From NCBI GenBank assembly GCA_029856045.1, contig JAHQWG010000028.1:266547-330546 (forward strand): 64,000 nucleotides of DNA, given 5' to 3'. How positions within the stretch are numbered: position 1 is the first letter of the stretch; every line of letters begins with the position of its first letter. This DNA comes from Promethearchaeia archaeon. Lineage in GTDB: Archaea; Asgardarchaeota; Lokiarchaeia; Sigyniarchaeales; SOKP01. A program made the translations under genes and the position numbers. Under the pieces are notes generated by a model. It was given only the letters and a program-made list of their open reading frames with translations, made no database searches and was not told the origin of the DNA. Positions 34,564 to 43,117 of the stretch are shown here, one piece after another.

Positions 34564-35238
34564 ATGATAAAACAATATTGCGTTATCTTCGATATGGATG
34601 GTGTCTTAGCAGATACAGGTCCTGTTCATTTAAAAAGTTGGATAATGATCGCAAATGAATTAGGGATTAAAATAACTAAAAAGTTTTTTGAAGAAACATT
34701 TGGACAACAAAGCATTCCAATCATGCGAAAATTAGCTGGTCCTAATATAAATCAATTAGAAATAGAAAAATTTGCAGCTTTAAAAGAAAAATATTACAGG
34801 GATATGGTCAAAGATGAAATAAAACCATTACCTGGAGTAATATCCCTAATTAAATTATTGAAAGAAAAAAAATTTAAATTAGCAATAGGATCAAGTGGAC
34901 CTCCTGAAAATATAGATTTATTACTTAATGGATTGAAGATTAAGCAATATTTTGATGTTATTATTTCAGCTAAAGATGTCAAAAAAGGAAAACCTGCTCC
35001 TGATGTTTTTTTAATTGCAGCAAAACGCCTTAATATTGCACCTAAAAGATGTCTTGTAATTGAAGATGCTCCTGTAGGATTAGAAGCAGCAAAGAGAGCT
35101 GGGATGAAGTCAATTGCATTAACAACAACACATAATAAAGATGAGCTTTCTAATGCTGATTTCGTTTGTCCTGATTTGTCCTATCTCAATGTGAACCAGA
35201 TAACAGAATTGATAAACATAAAATATAAAAAAAATTAA
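34564..35238 (+). CDS. HAD phosphatase, beta-phosphoglucomutase-like
   Basis: A HAD-superfamily subfamily IA hydrolase of about 224 residues. Motif I is FDMDGVLADTGPVH near the N-terminus (nucleophile and acid aspartates), motif II is GSSG near 115, motif III the lysine in VKKGKPAPD near 142, and motif IV EDAPVG near 170. The sequence pattern is that of beta-phosphoglucomutase and sugar-phosphate phosphatases. I take the ATG at 34564; a TTG at 34537 would add nine residues before the conserved strand without a ribosome-binding site. Substrate not fixed, a phosphosugar is likely. Confidence 0.85.
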   Translation: MIKQYCVIFDMDGVLADTGPVHLKSWIMIANELGIKITKKFFEETFGQQSIPIMRKLAGPNINQLEIEKFAALKEKYYRDMVKDEIKPLPGVISLIKLLKEKKFKLAIGSSGPPENIDLLLNGLKIKQYFDVIISAKDVKKGKPAPDVFLIAAKRLNIAPKRCLVIEDAPVGLEAAKRAGMKSIALTTTHNKDELSNADFVCPDLSYLNVNQITELINIKYKKN

Positions 35239-35284
35239 GAATTTTGTTAGAAATAATAATGATTATCGTTCTTTTATCTATTTA

Positions 35285-35303
35285 ATAGTTAATAATTAAC
35301 TAT
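35285..35303. repeat. Eight-base inverted repeat in an intergenic gap
   Basis: ATAGTTAA and TTAACTAT are separated by TAA, in the gap between the HAD gene and the Rab-like GTPase gene. It could be an operator or a weak hairpin; in DNA this A+T rich, chance is also possible. Confidence 0.35.
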
Positions 35304-35534
35304 CATATAACGCGAATTCAAATAATAAGAATATTACCATAATGGTTAATTATTTATTTTTAGATGTTCTAGAGATAAGAGAACAAAACAAAATTAAATA
35401 GCTGTAATCTCATTATAATTTTATAGCACTAATCCACCAAAAAATAAATTTTTAAAAAATTGAAATAAATTAAATACTTAAGAATCCCCAATTACATATC
35501 ATCAACTATTAATTAAATACAATGTGTATAAAAT

Positions 35535-36086
35535 TTGAAAGATGCCACATTTAAAATTTGCATTTTTGGAGACGGAGGTGTGGGTAAAACATCTTTGACC
35601 AAAAAATATGTTACTGGCTTATTTGATCCTGATTTGAAATTTACAATTGGACTGGATTTTTATGTGAAAAACCTAGAAGTTAATGAAAAGTTAATATCTT
35701 TACAAATCTGGGACTTTGCTGGTGAATCTCGATTTAGATTTCTTTTACCCGACTATGTAAAAGGGGCATCTGGAGCAATTTTTATGTACGATATTACTCG
35801 ATACTCATCCCTAAAAAATATGGATGATTGGTTGCTTGTTTTTAATCAAGGTTTAATTAAAACTGATAAGCAAATGCCTATTATTATGGTCGGAGGAAAA
35901 GCAGATCTCATTCAGAGACGGGCAATTCAGAGTGAAGACGCTATTGAGATCGCGAAAAAGCAAAAATTTATTGGATTTATTGAATGTTCCTCTAAAACAG
36001 GAGAAAATGTAGAAAAAATATTTATTACATTAGCTAATATAATGATGAAAGAAGCAGGTTTAACCCAAGATAATATTTTGTTATAA
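35535..36086 (+). CDS. Rab/Ras-like small GTPase
   Basis: A 183-residue small GTPase of the Ras/Rab type. G1 is FGDGGVGKTSLTKKY near residues 10-24, the switch-I threonine lies in FTIGLDFY near 38, G3 is WDFAGESRFRF near 58 and the fold continues through FMYDITRYSS to G5 ECSSKTGENV near 150. Two departures from canon are notable: G3 has S where Q catalyses GTP hydrolysis, and G4 reads GGKADL instead of NKxD. GTP hydrolysis or nucleotide preference may therefore be altered. No C-terminal cysteine for prenylation is present. TTG is the only possible start because an in-frame stop lies four bases before it. Confidence 0.88.
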   Translation: MKDATFKICIFGDGGVGKTSLTKKYVTGLFDPDLKFTIGLDFYVKNLEVNEKLISLQIWDFAGESRFRFLLPDYVKGASGAIFMYDITRYSSLKNMDDWLLVFNQGLIKTDKQMPIIMVGGKADLIQRRAIQSEDAIEIAKKQKFIGFIECSSKTGENVEKIFITLANIMMKEAGLTQDNILL

Positions 36087-36234
36087 ATTCTTTTTCTAAA
36101 CCAGAAGAATTAAACCAATAATAGGATGTTATTCGTATTATTGAGGTTTATTCAATTTATAATAAAAAAAAAGAAAAAAAATTGGTTATTATTTATTCCT
36201 CCGCTTGAAAGAAAACTCTAAAACATAAGATTTA

Positions 36235-36444
36235 CTAGAAGTATTTAATAGCGAGTAAGATATCTTCTTTTGTAATTTTCTTCCTCTTCGAATGTTTTGT
36301 TAACTTCAAAGCGGTTTCAGTTATTGATTTACTGGCAACACCCAACCAATCGATTAATTCATCAACAGCGTCGCGTGCAACGATTGTAGCACCACTGTTT
36401 TTCATTAATCGGCGGATGGGGCTCCATGAAAAGTATTCTGCCAT
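36235..36444 (-). CDS. Archaeal histone
   Basis: A 69-residue histone-fold protein of the HMfB type that wraps DNA as dimers and larger hypernucleosomes. The pattern fits well: SPIRRLMKNSGA at the N-terminus, VARDAVDELIDWLG for the central helix, TKHSKRKKITKEDILLAI for the last loop and helix, with the R-K-K-I-T-x-E-D-I motif that contacts DNA and the partner. There is no tail beyond the fold. It is a single-gene unit with a strong TATA-like sequence upstream (36491-36500). Confidence 0.92.
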   Translation of the reverse strand: MAEYFSWSPIRRLMKNSGATIVARDAVDELIDWLGVASKSITETALKLTKHSKRKKITKEDILLAIKYF

Positions 36445-36490
36445 AATTTTTCACACTTTTTTATTTTTTTTATTAATTTTTTATTTTATA

Positions 36491-36500
36491 TTTATATAAA
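36491..36500 (-). promoter_or_regulatory. Probable TATA box of the histone gene
   Basis: TTTATATAAA is a self-complementary TATA-like box about 50 bases before the histone ATG. On the minus strand it is preceded by A-rich bases that could serve as BRE. A transcription start about 25 bases downstream would leave a short leader. Identified by sequence and position only. Confidence 0.5.
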
Positions 36501-36878
36501 AATTTGTGTTTGAATTAATATATTCTCTTCAAATATTTAAAGATTTTGGTGTGTATTGAAAAATAGTAAAAAAAAAGTGAGAAAAATTGAAATATTTTTG
36601 TCGAGTCATGGAATTTGTTAATCTGGTAAGAGATAATTTTTTTAATTAAATTTCATCAGCTGACCAAAATTTGTAGCCAATTAATAATATTTGTAATGAT
36701 TTTTATATATTTTTTATTTATGGGATTAAATTTTAGAATTAAAGTAGGTTTTTATAAAAATGTGAGATAGAATATTAGAAAAAATATTAAAAGATATGAG
36801 AAAACTTTTACTATTTGTTAAGTAGATTTATAATTTATTTGGTAAAATTTATTTTAATCTAAATCAAATTGAACTATT
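36501..36878. other. Gap between histone and nitroreductase genes
   Basis: About 380 bases with no open frame of note and no tRNA-like structure. A TGATGA (C-box-like) string occurs on the minus strand near 36655, but no D box follows, so I do not call an sRNA. Confidence 0.5.
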
Positions 36879-37382
36879 ATGATAAATCCAAAAGATTTCT
36901 TAGAATTTCTAAAGAGAAGAAGAAGTATAAGAATGTTTCAGAATAAGATGATTCCAGATGATGAAATTGAAATGATTTTAAAAGCAGCAAGATGGACACC
37001 CAGCGCTTCAAATAGACAGCCATGGCAATTTATAGTTATAAAGGATAAGGAATTGTTAAAAACTCTTTCAAAAATAACGATTTATGGGTATTTTATGGCG
37101 CAAGCACCAGTAGCCATTGCTATTGTGGGTAAGATTTCAGAAAGTCCAAATTGGTATATTCAAGATACTACACTGGCTTCAATGAGTATAATACTTATGG
37201 CTTGGTCTCTAGGTATTGGAACATGTTGGATTGGCAGTTTAGATCGAGAAAAAACTAAAGAATTGTTAAACCTAGATAAAAAGGACTATTTACTTACAGT
37301 ATTACCATTGGGTTATATTAAAGGAGATATTCCTAAACCTACACCGCGTAAGGAATTAAAAGAAATAAAAAAAGAAATTTAA
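36879..37382 (+). CDS. Nitroreductase-family flavoprotein
   Basis: A 167-residue FMN-dependent nitroreductase-fold protein. FMN contacts are visible as RRRSIRMFQ near residues 12-20 and PSASNRQPWQF near 45-55; a glycine-rich GIGTCWIG segment near 112 lies at the flavin site, as is usual for the family. The length is in the short single-domain class. It probably reduces quinones, nitro compounds or flavins with NAD(P)H; the partner flavodoxin gene downstream is convergent. ATG at 36879 is the first start. Confidence 0.88.
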   Translation: MINPKDFLEFLKRRRSIRMFQNKMIPDDEIEMILKAARWTPSASNRQPWQFIVIKDKELLKTLSKITIYGYFMAQAPVAIAIVGKISESPNWYIQDTTLASMSIILMAWSLGIGTCWIGSLDREKTKELLNLDKKDYLLTVLPLGYIKGDIPKPTPRKELKEIKKEI

Positions 37383-37405
37383 AAATATTATATTAATAAT
37401 CTGAA

Positions 37406-37834
37406 TTAAAACATATCTTTTTGAATAGAATTTTCAATTTCTTTATCGATTTCATCATTTGGTTTTTTGACACATCCTATTTCTGCTATTGTTTGAAGTC
37501 CTGTTGGACTTACCGTTTCCTTTATATCGTTACAAATCTTTGGTGGACTATTTGGATCAGCACCTGTCCCAAATATGATAAGTTTTTTGCCTTGTAGATT
37601 CAATTGGTTAACTTTTTTCAAGAATTTTTTAAAAGTCATCGCCATTTGACCACCATGAGTTGGAGAACCCAACCCGATAATATCAAAACTTTTAATAGAA
37701 TCAATTGATTTGAATTCTTTATCCCGATAAATTTCGACTGAAGTCCCCAGATCTTCCAATCTTTTCATAATTTTTTCTGCTAATAATTTTGTGTTTCCAG
37801 AGCGTGTATCATAAATAATAATTGCTTTCGACAT
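37406..37834 (-). CDS. Flavodoxin
   Basis: A 142-residue flavodoxin. The FMN phosphate loop is YDTRSGNTKLLAEKI near residues 8-22, the isoalloxazine loop GLGSPTHGGQMAMTF near 54-68 and FGTGADPNSPP near 88. It would carry electrons between low-potential reductases, for example hydroxyacyl-CoA dehydratase activation, radical SAM enzymes or the nitroreductase encoded next door. The two genes are convergent, ending 24 bases apart. Confidence 0.87.
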   Translation of the reverse strand: MSKAIIIYDTRSGNTKLLAEKIMKRLEDLGTSVEIYRDKEFKSIDSIKSFDIIGLGSPTHGGQMAMTFKKFLKKVNQLNLQGKKLIIFGTGADPNSPPKICNDIKETVSPTGLQTIAEIGCVKKPNDEIDKEIENSIQKDMF

Positions 37835-37988
37835 TTTTTATCACTCTCTAAAAATAATGTAATATAATATCTGGAAGACCTTAAATAACTTTTTCATCAT
37901 TTTGAAAGGTAAATAAAATTACTTAAAATTTTTTAAGTTCCATAACAAATAATCTTTTATTTTTAATGATTCTGGAATTTCTAAAGGT

Positions 37989-38360
37989 TTAAGATAAAAA
38001 TTCTTTTATAACTTCTTTGAATTCCTTGAGATTTAATGGTTTTGAGAGCGATTTATTAAACCTGGCACTGGCAAATACGGATTCCCTATTACCTTCAACT
38101 GGAGAAGAAGAGGCGGCAATGATTGGAGTCTCTTTAAATTTATCTATTTTACGGAGTTCTTTACAAATATCAATTCCTTTTAATTTTGGAAGGTTATTAT
38201 CTAAAATAATAAGATCAGGATTCTCAGATTTTATCATTTCTAAGCCTTTATCTCCCCGAGTTTCATAGAAAACTTTAATATTTGGGATTTTCTTGAAGAT
38301 AGCTTTATATAATTTGATATTGGTTTCGTTATCTTCGATAATAAAAATTTTTTTTGTCAA
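37989..38360 (-). CDS. Stand-alone response regulator receiver domain
   Basis: A 123-residue CheY-like receiver. The acidic pair is EDN near residues 9-11, the phosphoryl aspartate is in LIILDNNLPKLKG near residue 53, the switch serine in ASSSP near 83 and the lysine in SLSKPL near 107. It has no output domain. Stand-alone receivers act as phosphorelay intermediates or bind targets directly. It is related to the receiver at 46281 and to the relic at 45827, and the multi-PAS kinases at 40-46 kb are plausible partners. Confidence 0.88.
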   Translation of the reverse strand: MTKKIFIIEDNETNIKLYKAIFKKIPNIKVFYETRGDKGLEMIKSENPDLIILDNNLPKLKGIDICKELRKIDKFKETPIIAASSSPVEGNRESVFASARFNKSLSKPLNLKEFKEVIKEFLS

Positions 38361-38458
38361 TGATTTTCCCTCTTATACTAAATTATAAACTTTTTGTCAA
38401 ATAATAACATAATAATAATAAATTATTTCTATTTAAATTAAATGGAGAAAAACTTCAA

Positions 38459-39385
38459 TTGAAATATATTTTTGGTCCAGTTCCATCTCGACGGTTGGGA
38501 AATTCATTAGGGGTTGATCCAATCCCTTCTAAAACTTGTAATTTTTCATGTGTTTATTGTCAATTAGGAAGAACAACAAACTTAACAAATACAAGAAAAA
38601 ATTTTTTTCCAAAAGAAGATATAATTCAAGAAATGAAACTATCATTAAAAATTCACGAAAAAACGATGGATTTTTTAACTTTTGTAGGAAGTGGAGAACC
38701 AACATTATATAAGGATTTGAAAGATCTTATTTTAGTGGCAAAACGATTGACAAAGAAACCAGTTTGTGTAATAACCAATGGAGCATTATTGTATGATCAG
38801 GAAGTGCAAAATACTCTGATGGAAGCAGATGTTATTATGCCAAGTTTAGATGCAGGAGATGAAAAAATGTTTAAAAGGATTAATCGCCCTCATCCTGATA
38901 TAAAATTTAATAAAATGGTTGAAGGGTTGATTGAATTTAGAAAAAAATTTTCCGGTAAAATCTGGATGGAGATAATGTTAATGGATGAAATTAATGATGG
39001 AATCGAATCACTTAAATTGACTAAAGTAATCCTAAATCAGATTAATCCAGACCGTACATACATTAATGTACCTATAAGACCTCCTGCAGAATCTTGGGTA
39101 AAAAAGCCAAGTAAAGAATCAATTGAAAGATGTAAGGACATTTTAGGTGAAATCTATAATATCTCTTTTCCTGAAGAAGGACAATTTTTTAGTCCAAGTT
39201 CTGACTTAGAAAATGAAATTTTATTATTAATAGAAAGACATCCAATGAGGCATGAGCAAATTCTTAAAACATTTTCAAATTTCTCTGAAAAGAAAATATT
39301 AACAATCCTAAATAAATTAGAAAAGGAAGGGAAAGTAATAAAAAAGAAATATGATGAGGTAATATTCTGGAATTTCATTCCGTAG
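38459..39385 (+). CDS. Radical SAM protein (COG0731 type) with C-terminal winged-helix
   Basis: A 308-residue radical SAM protein. The cluster motif is CNFSCVYCQ near residues 23-31, preceded by the GPVPSRRLGNSLGVD start typical of COG0731. GSGEPTLY near 76 is the SAM-binding GGEP-like motif. The C-terminal 70 residues (about 235-305) look like a winged-helix, with RHEQILKTFSNFSEKKI and a basic strand. COG0731 proteins are related to the TYW1 wyosine enzyme but lack its flavodoxin domain. The TTG start follows GGAG. The reaction is not known. Confidence 0.82.
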   Translation: MKYIFGPVPSRRLGNSLGVDPIPSKTCNFSCVYCQLGRTTNLTNTRKNFFPKEDIIQEMKLSLKIHEKTMDFLTFVGSGEPTLYKDLKDLILVAKRLTKKPVCVITNGALLYDQEVQNTLMEADVIMPSLDAGDEKMFKRINRPHPDIKFNKMVEGLIEFRKKFSGKIWMEIMLMDEINDGIESLKLTKVILNQINPDRTYINVPIRPPAESWVKKPSKESIERCKDILGEIYNISFPEEGQFFSPSSDLENEILLLIERHPMRHEQILKTFSNFSEKKILTILNKLEKEGKVIKKKYDEVIFWNFIP

Positions 39386-39416
39386 TTATTGAATCTGATT
39401 TTATGTATTATTATAT

Positions 39417-40055
39417 TTATTTTATTGAGTTTGTTGCGAGCATCTCATCAAGGGCTTTAGTTATTTCTTTACATGATTCAAGCATCATTTCTGTGTAATT
39501 CACAACTGTTTGCTCAGATAGATTTCCTTGTTTTTTCCCTTCTAAAATTAATTCACAAAATCCTTGAATAGTATTAATTCCGCTTCTAATTTGCATAGTA
39601 AATGATTCTAATGGCAAGACTTCTTCCTTTTTCATATATATCTCATTTATTTCACTAAAAAATTTCTTAAATGATTTTATATCATCTGATAAAATTTGTT
39701 TGTTTCCTAATTTTAGGAATTCCATTTCAATTCTTCGGAAATGAATTATTGGAATTAGCGGATATGCTACATCCCGAAGAATTATCAGTGAATATAATTG
39801 TTTCCCTCCCCGAGCGCTAGGATCTTCAACTTCTATTTTACAGATCTGGGAATAAAATTGACTATAATCCAAAATGACAAATTTATTTTTAGTATTTAAT
39901 GCATCTCTCAAAAGATTTTTGACAAATTGCTCTTCCTTAAGTGGAAAAGATGAATATAAAGTTCTGGGACCCAAAATTTGATCATATTTTCCAATAATTA
40001 AAATAAATTGATATTTATCCAATCCTTCTTTAAAATTTAGGTAATCATCAGACAT
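39417..40055 (-). CDS. Longin-like domain fused to a degenerate HisKA helix pair
   Basis: A 212-residue protein. Residues about 10-135 form an alpha/beta domain with IIGKYDQILGPRTLYSS near 18-34, the G-P turn seen in longin-like domains of Asgard GTPase-linked proteins. Residues about 145-205 resemble a histidine-kinase dimerisation domain: ESFTMQIRSGINTIQGFCEL aligns with the SHELRTPLNAIIGFSEL box, but the phospho-accepting histidine is methionine and the adjacent proline is glycine. There is no ATPase domain. It lies 57 bases after the hybrid kinase gene at 40113 and could dimerise with that kinase as a regulator. The fusion is unusual; the longin assignment is moderate. Confidence 0.6.
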   Translation of the reverse strand: MSDDYLNFKEGLDKYQFILIIGKYDQILGPRTLYSSFPLKEEQFVKNLLRDALNTKNKFVILDYSQFYSQICKIEVEDPSARGGKQLYSLIILRDVAYPLIPIIHFRRIEMEFLKLGNKQILSDDIKSFKKFFSEINEIYMKKEEVLPLESFTMQIRSGINTIQGFCELILEGKKQGNLSEQTVVNYTEMMLESCKEITKALDEMLATNSIK

Positions 40056-40112
40056 AGCCTTCCTCCATTTTCATATTAGATTTTATTTTTATGCTGATTT
40101 CTTTGGTTATTT

Positions 40113-42419
40113 TTAATTAGTCTCACTAATTTTTTGTAATTGTTCTTCAGTTAATGTGATTTTAGGAATTGTAAAAAAGAATGTGGTTCCTTTATCTAAT
40201 TTACTTTCAAACCAAATTTCCCCTCCATGAAGATTTACTAGTCTTTTCGTTAATGCTAAACCCAACCCTGTCCCCTGAACCTGTTTTATCTTATCACCTT
40301 CTACTCTTCCAAATTCTCTAAAGACTACATCGTAATCCTTCTTTGCAATACCAACACCAGTATCTTTAATTTGAAATTCCCAATGATCGATTCTTTGAAT
40401 ACCACGAAGTGAAACATTTCCTTGCTCTGTAAATTTAAATGCATTACTTAAAATATTATATAATATTTGTTTGAAACGAATAGGATCAGCAGTTAAATAA
40501 TCGTGTTCATCTATACCTTTAACTTTAAATTCCAAATTTTTGTTTGAATATAATGGTTTTATTACTGCATTAATTTCTACAATAAATTCATTTAAATCAA
40601 ATTTCTGCATATTTAATTTTAATTTTCCAGCTTCAATTTTTGAGATATCTAAAATTGAATTTATTAAACTGAGTAAATGATCTCCTGCAGAATTAATATC
40701 ATTTATAAAATCTTGTTGATCTACATTTAAATTACCATATGAACCATCTAATAACAACTGTGAAAAACCTAATATGGCATTCAACGGTGTTCTTAATTCA
40801 TGAGACATTGTAGCCATAAATCTTGATTTAATATCCAAGGAAGCAAGTAATTGATCAAATAACATTTCTCGATTCTTTTCAAAATTTTTTCTATCAGTAA
40901 TATCGGAAAAAAAAGATTGAATAATTATTTGATCTTCAATTCTTAATATGGTTGACGTAACTTCTACATACAATAGTTTTCCATACTGTGCTTTTATCAA
41001 TGCTTCGACTTTATTAGGAATTGATAAATCATAAATACCTTCTTCGTAATGTTTTTTAACTATATCTATAAATTCTGGGTCAAATAACTCGTATATATTG
41101 TGTGTTAATAATTCTTCTCGATTATAGTTGAATAAATTCTCTGTTTCTCTATTAGCCTTTAAAATTTCACCCTTTTGATTTAATAGAAAAATTCCCAATG
41201 GAGCTGTTTCATTAAGCGCATCTATTTCTTGTAATGTTTTCTCTAATTTTTTTATTTCTTTCTCAGACTGTTTTTGAGCGGTAATATCTTGTATCATCAA
41301 TTGTACAATATTTTTCTCCCCCATTTTAAATAAAGAAGATTGTATATTCACCCAAGCAATGTTCCCATCCTTTTTCTTAATTTGAATTTCAAGAGGCGTT
41401 GGAGCATTTCCATCATATATATCTTTATATTTTTCTTTTATATCTGAAAGACTTGATGAAGGAAGAATAGGTGTTTCATAATATCTTTTATTGATTAACT
41501 CTTCCTTTTTATATCCAAATATTTTTTCGGTAGTATTATTGCAATCAATAATCACACCTTCCAAATTAAGTAGGATTATGGAATTTGGAGAATTTTCAAA
41601 TAGATATCTGAATTTTTCTTCTGACTCTTTTTTCTTTTTTTCCGTCTTCTTGCGTTCCGTAATATCTTCGCAATTAGTTAGGAGTACATTTTTACCACCC
41701 AACTCTATTAAGTCTATATTCATTAGAGCTGTATAAATTGTGCCGTCTTTTTTTTTCAGTTTTACTTCGAAATTATAGACCTTATCAGTTTCATGCAATT
41801 TATTAAGCAATTTTTTACGTTCATTTGGATCAACATAAGTAGAAATAAGTCTATGAGTGTTTAACTCATCTAAGGTAAAACCTGTTATTTCTTGCATTTT
41901 TTTGTTCATAGCAAGAATATTACCCTCAAGGTCAGCAATCCCAATCCCTATTGGAGAAGAATTAAATAAAAATTGATATTTTTCCTCAGATTTTTGTATC
42001 TGGGTAGTTAATTTTTCCATTTTAATCCATGTTCGATTTCTTTCAATAGCATATTGGATTGAACGTAATAATAGATTACTATTAATCTCATTTTTAATCA
42101 AGTAATCTTGAGTTCCTGCTTTAACCGCTTCTACACCTATTTGAAAACCATCATTTACAGTTAGAACAATAACAGGAATATTTTGAACCTTTTCACAAGT
42201 CTTAAATACAGTATTAAGTCCAAAACTATCTGGAAGGTTTATATCTAAGAGAATTACGTCATAATTTCTATTATCAATATGGTTAAATCCTTTCTTAAGG
42301 GTATCAGCCCAAACCAAATTAAATTTTAAATTTTTAATCTTTTTTAGCATTTCTTCTATTAATCGAACATCACCAGGATTATCTTCGATTAACAGAATAT
42401 TAATTAAATTATCTAACAT
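40113..42419 (-). CDS. Hybrid receiver-PAS histidine kinase
   Basis: A 768-residue soluble kinase: an N-terminal receiver (about 5-122, aspartate in LLDINLPDS near 59), three PAS domains (about 142-260, 268-385, 398-512), HisKA with MSHELRTPLNAILGFSQLL near 537-555 and an HATPase_c domain (N-box ILYNILSNAFKFT, G1 KDTGVGIAKKD, G2 GTGLGLALTKRL) near 640-765. All catalytic motifs are intact. There is no membrane helix, so signals are intracellular or come by phosphotransfer to its receiver. It follows the Rcp1-like regulator gene (192-base gap) and precedes the longin/HisKA-like gene. Confidence 0.92.
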   Translation of the reverse strand: MLDNLINILLIEDNPGDVRLIEEMLKKIKNLKFNLVWADTLKKGFNHIDNRNYDVILLDINLPDSFGLNTVFKTCEKVQNIPVIVLTVNDGFQIGVEAVKAGTQDYLIKNEINSNLLLRSIQYAIERNRTWIKMEKLTTQIQKSEEKYQFLFNSSPIGIGIADLEGNILAMNKKMQEITGFTLDELNTHRLISTYVDPNERKKLLNKLHETDKVYNFEVKLKKKDGTIYTALMNIDLIELGGKNVLLTNCEDITERKKTEKKKKESEEKFRYLFENSPNSIILLNLEGVIIDCNNTTEKIFGYKKEELINKRYYETPILPSSSLSDIKEKYKDIYDGNAPTPLEIQIKKKDGNIAWVNIQSSLFKMGEKNIVQLMIQDITAQKQSEKEIKKLEKTLQEIDALNETAPLGIFLLNQKGEILKANRETENLFNYNREELLTHNIYELFDPEFIDIVKKHYEEGIYDLSIPNKVEALIKAQYGKLLYVEVTSTILRIEDQIIIQSFFSDITDRKNFEKNREMLFDQLLASLDIKSRFMATMSHELRTPLNAILGFSQLLLDGSYGNLNVDQQDFINDINSAGDHLLSLINSILDISKIEAGKLKLNMQKFDLNEFIVEINAVIKPLYSNKNLEFKVKGIDEHDYLTADPIRFKQILYNILSNAFKFTEQGNVSLRGIQRIDHWEFQIKDTGVGIAKKDYDVVFREFGRVEGDKIKQVQGTGLGLALTKRLVNLHGGEIWFESKLDKGTTFFFTIPKITLTEEQLQKISETN

Positions 42420-42611
42420 ATTTTTATTTTTATTTTTTGTTTAGTTTAATTAATAATTACGATAATATGAAAAATGATAATTTTTAATGTTATAGAAATA
42501 TTGGATGAGAGAGAGATGCATAGATTATTCCACTTTTTTTTACATTAGAAAATTTTTTAAATTTATTATGTGAATACCATTAGCATTTTCTTTCAATTAT
42601 AATTTATCAAA

Positions 42612-43070
42612 TTAAGTTATTTCATGCCCATCAGGTGGTAATTTGACAATCGAAAACCAGAAATCTCCAATAGATTTCACCACTTTTATAAATTGTACCA
42701 TACCTATAGGTTTGGAGATATAACAGTTCGCATGTAAATTGTATGTTTTTATAATATCCTCCTGAGATTTAGAAGTTGTTAAAACTACGACCGGAATTCG
42801 CCTTAAATCTTTATCTTGCTTAATTTCAGCTAAAACCTCACGTCCGTCTTTCTTAGGTAGATTTAAATCAAGTAAAATTACATCAGGTCGTGGTGAATTA
42901 TTAAATTTTCCTTTTTTATATAAAAAATCTATTGCTTCTATACCATCCAATGCTACGTGTAATTTATTGGCAATTTTACATTCTTTAAGAGCTTCTTTTG
43001 TCAAACGCACATCTCCTGGATTATCTTCAATTAGCAAAATTTCTATCATTTTATATTTTTGTTTTGTCAA
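42612..43070 (-). CDS. Rcp1-type response regulator
   Basis: A 152-residue stand-alone receiver of the Rcp1 subtype found beside phytochrome-like kinases. Features are EDNPGDVRLTKEAL near residues 13-26, phosphoryl aspartate in LLDLNLPKKDGREVL near 67, TTSKS near 97 and YISKPI near 117, followed by the short Rcp1-like tail. It lies 47 bases downstream of the 874-residue multi-PAS kinase gene, whose HisKA box SHDLQEPL is the kind usually paired with Rcp1 regulators. The pair is therefore a likely cognate two-component system. Confidence 0.9.
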   Translation of the reverse strand: MTKQKYKMIEILLIEDNPGDVRLTKEALKECKIANKLHVALDGIEAIDFLYKKGKFNNSPRPDVILLDLNLPKKDGREVLAEIKQDKDLRRIPVVVLTTSKSQEDIIKTYNLHANCYISKPIGMVQFIKVVKSIGDFWFSIVKLPPDGHEIT

Positions 43071-43117
43071 AACTTTTACCTTATTTTTTTCTTTAAATTT
43101 CTTCTTTTTTCATATAA

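Noticed and set aside
36640-36665. Possible C/D box RNA on the minus strand (TGATGA)
   Set aside because: No D box (CTGA) and no D'/C' pair at suitable spacing.
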